Of a stretch of 64,000 nt of DNA, positions 57,344 to 64,000 are shown one piece after another. Origin of the DNA: Bacillus sp. NP157 (GTDB lineage: Bacteria > Pseudomonadota > Gammaproteobacteria > Xanthomonadales > Rhodanobacteraceae). The position numbers and the translations under genes were made by a program. Where the stretch lies: assembly GCA_018889975.1 (NCBI GenBank), contig CP076546.1, positions 2,914,001 through 2,978,000 of the forward strand, read 5' to 3'. Each line of letters opens with the position of its first letter. Position 1 is the stretch's first letter. The notes beneath the pieces are model-generated. The model was not told where the DNA came from. It made no database searches and worked only from the letters and a program-made list of their open reading frames with translations.

Positions 57344-59511
57344 GCAGGGCTGCCGGCGACGACATCCGGACGGCGACGCTGCATCGCCACGTAATGGCCG
57401 ACCGATCGGCACAGCTCGTCCAGTTCCGCCACGGCCGGCGCCATGTCGCCACCCGCATCGATCAGCACGCCGAGGTCGTCGCAGACACGACTCGCCCCGG
57501 GCACGCCCAGGTTACCCAGCACATTGCGTAGCGCATGCAGGGATTCCGACGCCGAGGTGATGTCGTGGCAGAGCATCGCCTCGCGCAAGGCGTCCACGTG
57601 GCCATCCGATGCCGTCGAACACAGGTCGAGGAAGCTGGCGAATTCAGCCGGGCTGGACAGCGTGCGCATCTCGTCCAGCGGCACGGCAGCCGGCTGGCGT
57701 GTGTCGACACCGGGCAAGTCGGGTTGCCACACCCTGGCCGCGCGTGCCAGCGAGTGCTCAGCCGCGATGGCTTCGATGATGTCGAGCAGGCGCTGCGCTG
57801 CGATCGGCTTGGTGAGGTAAGCGCGGGCGCCCGCCTTGAACGCGATGCGCACGGCGTCCTGGCTCGAGTCCGCACTGAGCATGACGATCGGCGGCACCGC
57901 CTGGCTGCGGCGCATCACCTCGATGCGGCCAAGCACGTCCCAGCCCGAGCTCCCGGGCATGTGCAGGTCCATGAAGATCAGGTCGAACGCATCGTCGTCC
58001 ATGCGCCGCAACGCTTCGTCGCCGCTCTCGCTGAACACGGGACGATGGCCCGCGCGCTCGAGGATGCGGCCTACGATCTCGCGGTTCGCCGCGTTGTCGT
58101 CGACCACCAGGCAGCGTTGCGACGCCACCCGGGCGCGATGGGTATCGAGCAGGTCCACCAGCGGCATGTCGGCCATGCTGCGCGCACCATGCGCCGCGCG
58201 CGGCAGCGGGAAGCGCCAGGTAAACACCGAACCGCCCAGCGGATTGTCGGTGACGTCGAGGTGGCCATTCATCTGGCCGGACACGTTGCGCACGATGTAC
58301 AGGCCCAGGCCGACACCTTCCTGCCGCCGGCTTTCCCCCGCGCTCACCTGGTGGAACGGATCGAAGATGCGCTGTTTGTCCGCGTCGGCGATGCCGATGC
58401 CGGTATCGGCGACGGTGCAGACGATCACCGGGTCGCGCCCGCCGATGCCTTCGAAGAGCTCGACGCGCACATCCACCGTGCCACCGGGCGGGGTGAACTT
58501 GAGCGCATTGGAGGCGAGGTTGGACAGCACCTGCTCGATGCGGCCCGGGTCGCCGGTGAACACGCCCTCCACCGACGCATCGCGCGACACACTGAAGGCG
58601 ATCCGCTTCTCGGCAGCGGCGGGGCGGCACACGGCGCCGACCGTCGCCAGCACCTCGTCGAAGGCGAACGGCTGCTGGCGCAGGTTGAAACTGCCGCCGG
58701 CGAACGAGGCCACGTCGAGCACGGCATTGACCCGGTGCAGCAAGGCGTTCGCGCTGGTGGACAGCAGCGCCATCAACCGGCGCTGGTCGTCGTTCATCGC
58801 GGCGGTGTCGATCAGCGAGGCCGAATGGATCACGGTGCTGAGCGGCGTACGCATCTCGTGGCTCATCATCGAGATGAACCGATGCTGGGCCTCGCGCGAC
58901 GCGATCGCCTCGGCGGACACCTCACGAAGCGCGTCGATCATCCGGTACAGCGTCATCGGCAGGACGACGGTGAGCGCCAGCGCATAGAGCGCATAGGCGG
59001 GGCGGCCAAGCCAATACCCCTCCGGCGCGGTGAAGCCAAGGATCAGTACCGAGGCCACGACGCTGGCGGCGAACGCCCGCTGGCTGTAACGCATGCCGAC
59101 GGCCACCGACAGGAACGGCAGAACGGCGGTCACGGTGATGTCGAGCATGAAGCCCGCTTTGAGCAGGAGTGCCACCATCGCGAAGTTCGCGACCTGGCCG
59201 ATGGCGTCGACCCGCGGGGTGACCGTCATCCAGCGCGCGCGGACGAACAGCATCCAGAAGGTGCTGGCCACGAACAGGACCATGGCCACGGGGAAGGCAA
59301 GGTGGGATTCCCGCGCCATGGGCACGGGACCGTCCAGCCAGGCGGCTGTCCAGACGACGATGAATCCAAGCAACACCGTGCGCATAAGCGACACGTGATA
59401 CTCGCGGAAGCTCGCCACGATGCGGTCGATGCGCGGATTGCGCAACCGCTCGGCGACCTCGCTGAGCATCACCGGCCCGGCACGCTTGCCGCTACCGCGA
59501 TCGATCTTCAT
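57340..59511 (-). CDS. RpfC-like hybrid sensor histidine kinase
   Basis: The 723-residue protein matches RpfC in length and order. It has five or six N-terminal membrane helices (VSLMRTVLLGFIVVWTAAWL, AFPVAMVLFVASTFWMLFV, NFAMVALLLKAGFMLDITVT, VVASVLILGF, YALYALALTVVLPMTLY). A HisKA domain carries H218 in SMMSHEMRTPLSTVIHS, with a HATPase (NLASNALKFTPPGG, VADTGIGIAD, GVGLGLYIV), a receiver with D515 in LIFMDLHMPGSS, and a C-terminal Hpt-like domain. The Hpt motif is LHALRNVLGNLG with H659; flanking residues differ from the usual H-x-L-K-G-S. RpfC senses fatty-acid quorum signals (DSF) in Xanthomonas. No rpfF or rpfG is visible here, so it may be a second, orphan paralogue. Confidence 0.88.
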   Translation of the reverse strand: MKIDRGSGKRAGPVMLSEVAERLRNPRIDRIVASFREYHVSLMRTVLLGFIVVWTAAWLDGPVPMARESHLAFPVAMVLFVASTFWMLFVRARWMTVTPRVDAIGQVANFAMVALLLKAGFMLDITVTAVLPFLSVAVGMRYSQRAFAASVVASVLILGFTAPEGYWLGRPAYALYALALTVVLPMTLYRMIDALREVSAEAIASREAQHRFISMMSHEMRTPLSTVIHSASLIDTAAMNDDQRRLMALLSTSANALLHRVNAVLDVASFAGGSFNLRQQPFAFDEVLATVGAVCRPAAAEKRIAFSVSRDASVEGVFTGDPGRIEQVLSNLASNALKFTPPGGTVDVRVELFEGIGGRDPVIVCTVADTGIGIADADKQRIFDPFHQVSAGESRRQEGVGLGLYIVRNVSGQMNGHLDVTDNPLGGSVFTWRFPLPRAAHGARSMADMPLVDLLDTHRARVASQRCLVVDDNAANREIVGRILERAGHRPVFSESGDEALRRMDDDAFDLIFMDLHMPGSSGWDVLGRIEVMRRSQAVPPIVMLSADSSQDAVRIAFKAGARAYLTKPIAAQRLLDIIEAIAAEHSLARAARVWQPDLPGVDTRQPAAVPLDEMRTLSSPAEFASFLDLCSTASDGHVDALREAMLCHDITSASESLHALRNVLGNLGVPGASRVCDDLGVLIDAGGDMAPAVAELDELCRSVGHYVAMQRRRPDVVAGSPA

Positions 59512-60049
59512 GCCAGGCTTGCTTCCACCCTTCCCCCGATACCCGCCTAGTCTATGTTTTGCGCGGAGAGCCGCAAGGGCCGTCGCACCAAAATACGGGG
59601 TTTGCATCCGGGTACAAATAGATTGTCGCAGTGTCGGTGAGAATTGCCACGATCCAAATGTCTAGGAGGTGTGAACTGACCTGACGAAAAATGGGTCTGC
59701 AGAAAAATTTTCTTGCGACTCCCCCTGGCCGCCCCGTGAGCGACAAAACGCCCCCGTACGGTTAACAGGAAACCGCACAAATACCCATAGTTACACGCGT
59801 TTCTGCTGCGTCGCAGCAAGTCGTTCGGACGGCTATACGGCCAACTAAAATGAACGAATCGACTCTGGACAAGCTCTGCGGGCTGCTGTAAATCTCGGGG
59901 TCAGTTCATTTGGATCGTGACAAATGGACGTTTGCGACGGAGCGCGGGGAGGGGCTCTTTGCCTCCGAGCAACGACAGCAGCAGGCATGAACCTGCGGCT
60001 GCGGCCCCGTGCTGCCGTTTTTGGTGACATTGGATATTTCGGGGAAGGC
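59512..60049. other. Long intergenic region upstream of the TonB receptor
   Basis: This 538-base gap has no supportable gene. It holds a long imperfect inverted repeat (59648-59681 and 59899-59919), several A/T-rich patches (AAAAATGGG, AAAATTTTC) and a probable long leader of the receptor. No tRNA or known riboswitch is recognised. Confidence 0.5.
59648..59919. repeat. Imperfect inverted repeat bracketing 217 bases
   Basis: The right arm GGTCAGTTCATTT + GGATCGTG (59899-59919) is the reverse complement of CACGATCCAAATG (59648-59660) joined to AACTGACC (59674-59681). The left arm carries a 13-base insertion (59661-59673) that splits it. The TGAACTGACC ends recall insertion-sequence termini, so this may be a mobile-element remnant or a long operator. 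Confidence 0.5.
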
Positions 60050-63000
60050 ATGAAGAATCAGTTTCTGATCCGCAGGACCGCGCTGGCGCTGGCCGTGTGT
60101 ACCTGCCTGGGTGGTGTCGGCACGGCATACGCCCAGTCCACCACCGGTAACCTCAACGGTTCGGTGCCAGCCAATGGCAACCAGTCCATCGTGGTCGAGA
60201 GCACCAACGGCCTCCGTCGCGAAACCGCCGTCGACGATCGCGGCCACTATTCGCTGACCCAGCTCCCGCTCGGCACCTACACCGTGACCCTGATGCGCGA
60301 TGGCGCCGCGGTCGATTCACGCAAGAATGTTTCCCTGCGCGTCGGCGCCAGCACCGATGTCTCGTTCGCGGCACCGGCCCCGGCCACATCGGCGGACGCC
60401 ACGGCGCTTTCGGGCGTCACCGTCACCGGCAACGCCCTCCCCTCCATCGACGTCACCACCGTCGACTCGCGCACCGTGCTCACCTCCGAGCAGCTCGCCA
60501 AGCTCCCGCTGGGCCGTAGCGCCGAGGCCGTGGCACGCCTCGCACCGGGCGTGGTCAACAACGGCGGTGGCTTCACCAGCGATACCGGCCGCTCGCTTGC
60601 CAGCTTCGGCGGCGCGGCGTCCAACGAGAACGCGTATTACGTCAACGGCTTCAACACCACCGACCCGCTGAACGCGGCCGGCGGCCTGCAGATGCCGTAC
60701 GGCGCCATCGACCAGCAGGAAGTCTATACGGGCGGCTACAGCGCCCAGTACGGCCGCTCCGACGGCGGCGTGATCAACCAGGTCGGCAAGCGCGGAACCA
60801 ACGAATGGCATTTCGGTGCGCAGATCATCTGGGAGCCGAACTGGGCACGTGCCGCCGGCCCGGACATCCATTACGTCAACACCCCGGCGTCCGCGCCCGC
60901 GGGTGACCTGTACCAGCCGAAGAGCCAGAACGACAAGTGGTCGACCACCGTCAGTGCCTATGCCGGCGGCCCCCTGATCAAGGACAAGCTGTTCTTCTTC
61001 GTCGCGACCGAGTTCGAGAAGCAGGGCTACCGCAACGTCAATGCCGTGGACAGCAGCACGCCGTCGTCGACCAACACGTATAACAACCCGCGCTGGTACG
61101 GCAAGCTCGACTGGAACATCACCGACAGCAACATCCTGGAATTCACCAGCGTCGGCGACAAGCGTTCCGGTAGCGGCACGCGCTACGGCTACGACTACGT
61201 CAACATGTCGCGCACGAACACCATTGGCCCGGTCAACGACACCAAGGTGGGCGGCTCGTTCTGGAACGGCAAGTACACCGGCTACATCACCGACAACCTG
61301 ACCATCAGCGCCCAGTACGGCAAGATGTCGGTGAAGAACTACGACCAGCCGGGTGCATACGACGACACCCTCGCGCGCGTCGATGGCTCGGGCAGCCAGA
61401 ACCCCGCACTCAACGGCGGCAGCGCGATCAAGAACACCCAGGTCGGCGACATCAGCTCGCCGGGCCGCGGCAACAAGTCGAACAATCTTCGCTTCGACGT
61501 GCAGTACGTCGCCGGTAACCACACCATCTCGGTGGGTATCGACAACGTCAAGTCGCAGGTGAACGACTTCGGCACTTTCAGCCCGGGCCCGGGCTATAGC
61601 TGGAGCTACGGCGTCCAGAAGGACCCGAACGAAGCCATCGACGGTACGCCGGGTCGCAACTTCGTGCCGGCACCCGCGCTGTTCCCGAACGGCCAGAGCG
61701 GCTACTACGTCAGCAAGAACGTCAGCTACAACCTGGTCAACGTCCGCTCCGACCAGAAGGCGCAGTACATCGAAGACAAGTGGCAGGTGAGCGATCGCGT
61801 CCTGCTGCAGATCGGCCTGCGCAACGACCAGTTCACCGACTACAACCAGTTCGGCAAGCCCTTCATCGAGCAGACCCGTCCGCAGTGGGCGCCGCGCCTC
61901 GGTGCATCGTGGGACGTGAACGGCGATGGCACGTTCAAGGTCTTCGCCAACGCGGGACGTTACTACCTCGGCCTGCCGCTCAACCCGGCCACTGGCGCCG
62001 CCGCGGGCTACACCGCCACGCAGCAGTTCTACACCTATTCGGGCATCGCCGCGGACGGTACGCCGACCGGCCTGACCCAGATGAGCGGCGTCGTGTCGGG
62101 TAACAACTCCTACGGCATCCCGCCCGACCCGCGCACGGTCGCCGGCAAGAACCTCAAGGCCGAAAACCAGGACGAGTTCATCCTCGGCTTCGACAAGACC
62201 CTGGGCGAGAACTGGACCTACGGTGCCAAGCTGACCCAGCGCAAGCTCAACTCGGTCATCGACGATTTCTGCGACATCGACCTCGTCACCGCCAAGGCCA
62301 CCGCCGAAGGCCACACCGTCGGCTCGACCAACAGCTGCTACCTGATCAACGGTGGCCACGCGAACACCTTCACCCTGCTCGACCCGTCGGGCAATCCGTT
62401 CACGGTGGACCTGTCGCGCAAGGAAATGGGCATGCCGGCGACGAAGCGTCGCTACTACAGCGCCGAGCTCTTCATGGAGCACCAGTTCGACGGCGTGTGG
62501 TACGGCAAGTTCGACTACGTGTTCTCGCGTTCTTACGGCAACACGGAAGGCCAGTCGCGTACCGATTCGCGCCAGAACGGCGCCGCCGGCAGCATGGACT
62601 GGGACAACAGCTACGTCATGGACTACGCCAACGGCCCGCTGGGTAACGATCACCCGCACGTGTTCAAGGCGTATGGCTACTGGCAGTTCGCGCCCGAGTG
62701 GCAGCTCTCGAGCAACTTCCAGATCGCATCCGGCGCACCGGAAGTCTGCCTGGGCTTCTACGGCCCGGACCAGACCGACCCGGCGCATTACGGCAGCGCC
62801 TACCACTGGTGCGATGGCCAGCCTTCGCCCCCGGGTGAGAAGGGCCGCCTGCCGTGGACCTACCAGTGGGACCTGGGCCTGACCTGGCGTCCGGGCTGGG
62901 GTGACGGCCGACTGGCGCTGTCCGCCAACGTGTTCAACGTGACCAACCAGCAGCGCGCCGTGTTCCGCTACCCGACCGAATGGCAGTCGACCAGCACGCC

Positions 63001-63076
63001 GCACCCGCTGTATCGCGCACCGCTCATAACGCAGGATCCGCGTTACGGCCGACTGTCGGTTTCGTACGACTTCTAA
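60050..63076 (+). CDS. Oar-like TonB-dependent outer-membrane receptor
   Basis: The 1008-residue receptor has a signal peptide (IRRTALALAVCTCLGGVGTA), then a carboxypeptidase-regulatory-like beta-sandwich (GNLNGSVPANGNQSIVVEST then RETAVDDRGHYSLTQLPLGT). The plug domain (LAKLPLGRSAEAVARLAPGV, then SFGGAASNENAYYVNGFNTT) and a 22-strand-type barrel follow, ending GRLSVSYDF. The C-terminal Phe is an outer-membrane signal. Oar-like receptors are often induced by plant or polymer-derived compounds; the ligand is not known. GGGGAAGG precedes ATG 60050. A stretch with a T-run follows. Confidence 0.92.
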   Translation: MKNQFLIRRTALALAVCTCLGGVGTAYAQSTTGNLNGSVPANGNQSIVVESTNGLRRETAVDDRGHYSLTQLPLGTYTVTLMRDGAAVDSRKNVSLRVGASTDVSFAAPAPATSADATALSGVTVTGNALPSIDVTTVDSRTVLTSEQLAKLPLGRSAEAVARLAPGVVNNGGGFTSDTGRSLASFGGAASNENAYYVNGFNTTDPLNAAGGLQMPYGAIDQQEVYTGGYSAQYGRSDGGVINQVGKRGTNEWHFGAQIIWEPNWARAAGPDIHYVNTPASAPAGDLYQPKSQNDKWSTTVSAYAGGPLIKDKLFFFVATEFEKQGYRNVNAVDSSTPSSTNTYNNPRWYGKLDWNITDSNILEFTSVGDKRSGSGTRYGYDYVNMSRTNTIGPVNDTKVGGSFWNGKYTGYITDNLTISAQYGKMSVKNYDQPGAYDDTLARVDGSGSQNPALNGGSAIKNTQVGDISSPGRGNKSNNLRFDVQYVAGNHTISVGIDNVKSQVNDFGTFSPGPGYSWSYGVQKDPNEAIDGTPGRNFVPAPALFPNGQSGYYVSKNVSYNLVNVRSDQKAQYIEDKWQVSDRVLLQIGLRNDQFTDYNQFGKPFIEQTRPQWAPRLGASWDVNGDGTFKVFANAGRYYLGLPLNPATGAAAGYTATQQFYTYSGIAADGTPTGLTQMSGVVSGNNSYGIPPDPRTVAGKNLKAENQDEFILGFDKTLGENWTYGAKLTQRKLNSVIDDFCDIDLVTAKATAEGHTVGSTNSCYLINGGHANTFTLLDPSGNPFTVDLSRKEMGMPATKRRYYSAELFMEHQFDGVWYGKFDYVFSRSYGNTEGQSRTDSRQNGAAGSMDWDNSYVMDYANGPLGNDHPHVFKAYGYWQFAPEWQLSSNFQIASGAPEVCLGFYGPDQTDPAHYGSAYHWCDGQPSPPGEKGRLPWTYQWDLGLTWRPGWGDGRLALSANVFNVTNQQRAVFRYPTEWQSTSTPHPLYRAPLITQDPRYGRLSVSYDF

Positions 63077-63122
63077 ACCGCTTTACCGCTGCAACCTCAT
63101 CCCTGTGTGACGCTTGCGCCCA

Positions 63123-63177
63123 CCTCCGGAATCGGCCACTCCCCTGCCGTTTCCGGAGGCCCGGGCGCTCTTTTTTT
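63123..63177 (+). terminator. Terminator-like region after the TonB receptor
   Basis: CCTCCGGAA (63123-63131) and TTCCGGAGG (63151-63159) pair perfectly around a 19-base loop. A GC stretch and TTTTTTT follow. The T-run begins 11 bases after the stem, so the fit to a classical terminator is imperfect. Confidence 0.5.
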
Positions 63178-63568
63178 ACCTCGGCTCGCCCGATGCGGCG
63201 ACGACCATCTCGATGTAGCCGAGGATGTCGGCGACCGCGATGTCGAAGACCCCGGCGTCGCCGTTGTCGTAGGCCTGCCGCCACACGGCATAGCCGTCCA
63301 TCCAGGTTTCGTCGTCCTCGCCCTCGCCGACGCACTCGAGCACGCTCTGGTCGAGCGTCGCGCGGTTCACCGCGGCGTGGTGCATGGCCGACTGGATGCC
63401 GCCAGGCACCCGGTGGTTGCGCAGCTTCACGTCGAGGATGGACACGTGGAAGACCTGGCCGTCTTCCGGCTCGACATCCACTTTGCGGATGACCAGGCGC
63501 GAGGCTTCTTCGCCCGGACGGGTGCGATAGGTCCAGGCCTGGCCCGGGGCATACTCGGGTCGCATCAT
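63176..63568 (-). CDS. Hypothetical protein of 130 residues
   Basis: The product begins MMRPEYAPGQAWTYRTRPGE, followed by EASRLVIRKVDVEPEDGQVF HVSILDVKL (space marks a break), a helix MHHAAVNRATLDQSVLECVG, and an acidic region GEGEDDETWMDGYAVWRQAY. It ends DNGDAGVFDIAVADILGYIE. No signal peptide is present. Small proteins of this pattern recur in the Xanthomonadales, but I know no function. Confidence 0.6.
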   Translation of the reverse strand: MMRPEYAPGQAWTYRTRPGEEASRLVIRKVDVEPEDGQVFHVSILDVKLRNHRVPGGIQSAMHHAAVNRATLDQSVLECVGEGEDDETWMDGYAVWRQAYDNGDAGVFDIAVADILGYIEMVVAASGEPR

Positions 63569-63677
63569 GCGGGGGCTTCATCAAGGGTATGAGGGGCGAT
63601 CTTAGACCAGCGCGAGACGCCTGGGGGCCCTGGGGCGGCGACCGTGCCGCAGATGCCGTATCCTTATAGGGTTGAGC

Positions 63678-63699
63678 CCGCACCCACACGGGGGTGCGG
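63678..63699 (+). promoter_or_regulatory. Hairpin and possible promoter in the ferredoxin-NADP reductase leader
   Basis: CCGCACCC and GGGTGCGG form a perfect 8-bp stem. A TATAGG box lies just before it (from 63665), so transcription may start close to the hairpin and produce a long (about 130-base) structured leader. Confidence 0.35.
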
Positions 63700-63808
63700 C
63701 GCCACGCGCGAGGCAGCGCGGCCCGTGGGTCGCTTCCCCAGCAGATTCCAGGGCTTCCGCGCAGCGCGGCGGCTACGTCCCCTTATTGTTTCAGAGGCAA
63801 CGCACACC

Positions 63809-64000
63809 ATGGTGGCACTGGCGACCGAACACGTCATCGACGTACATCACTGGAACGACTCGCTTTTCAGCTTCCGGACCACGCGTGACCCGGGTTTCCG
63901 CTTCGAAAGCGGGCACTTCGTCATGATCGGGCTGGAGGTGGATGGCCGTCCGCTGATGCGCGCGTATTCCATCGCCAGCGCGCATTACGAAGAGCACCTC
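63809..64000 (+). CDS. fpr: Ferredoxin--NADP reductase, 3' end cut by window edge
   Basis: From ATG 63809 there are 64 codons with no stop to the last base. The N-terminus has HVIDVHHWNDSLFSFRTTRD, followed by FRFESGHFVMIGLEV and the FAD-binding motif RAYSIAS (R-x-Y-S). These match the bacterial Fpr subclass, which shuttles electrons between NADPH and ferredoxin or flavodoxin. The upstream region contains a hairpin-rich leader. Only the flavin-binding start is visible, so the NADP-binding half is not confirmed. Confidence 0.85.
   Translation, partial: MVALATEHVIDVHHWNDSLFSFRTTRDPGFRFESGHFVMIGLEVDGRPLMRAYSIASAHYEEHL

Noticed and set aside
57535-59550. A 671-codon plus-strand frame opposite the RpfC-like kinase
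   Set aside because: It is an antisense shadow; the kinase motifs on the minus strand are unambiguous.
60317-63004. An 895-codon minus-strand frame opposite the TonB receptor
   Set aside because: The plus-strand receptor has complete domain logic and a signal peptide; the minus frame is repetitive Val/Asp/Arg with no family.

Overview
The window is a GC-rich (roughly 65%) gammaproteobacterial chromosome segment. Its most likely source is a Rhodanobacteraceae-type member of the Xanthomonadales (Luteibacter/Dyella-like). This is an inference from the gene set: an RpfC-type sensor kinase, an Oar-like TonB receptor, the hppD/hmgA/fah block, class I aldolase, a tryptophanyl-tRNA synthetase with an extra C-terminal domain, and many copies of a GTAGGAGCGCGCC... 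REP element. No phage, plasmid origin, CRISPR array or intact insertion sequence is visible.

Layout. 1-5.6 kb: edge-truncated acyltransferase, secreted bulb lectin, transketolase, and two tandem outer-membrane barrel genes that share an upstream motif. 5.6-13.9 kb: secreted zinc protease with two ricin-type trefoils, class I fructose-bisphosphate aldolase, pyruvate kinase, S1/P1 nuclease and gapA, so several central-carbon enzymes lie close together. 14-21.8 kb: aromatic amino-acid catabolism, with hppD-hmgA-fah divergent from a MarR regulator, then a peptide transporter and tryptophan 2,3-dioxygenase. 22-25.5 kb: 2-oxoacid dehydrogenase E1alpha-E1beta-E2 operon without an E3 gene. 25.5-29.2 kb: yehS-like gene, trpS, arginase and rhodanese.

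29.2-31.9 kb is an accessory islet beside a tRNA-Thr gene. It holds a DUF4258/HTH toxin-antitoxin-like pair with a palindromic operator, an alpha/beta hydrolase, and a DUF3800 gene preceded by a structured stretch ending in a strong intrinsic terminator. 31.9-39.5 kb: SPOR protein, coaX-birA, MtfA-like peptidase, a PepSY/response regulator/histidine kinase operon and dusA. 39.6-51.5 kb: many small genes, including a sirtuin, membrane proteins, VOC proteins, the argP/argO pair, PaiB, a PhyH-like oxygenase, a ParB-like protein, an SGNH hydrolase and a methyltransferase.

51.6-63.1 kb: a GH97 glycosidase convergent with a 1008-residue two-component sensor, an RpfC-like hybrid kinase translationally coupled to a hydrolase, and a TonB receptor. 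The right edge cuts a ferredoxin-NADP reductase gene.

Thirteen REP copies form three singletons and five inverted pairs. One base separates the two classes throughout the window.
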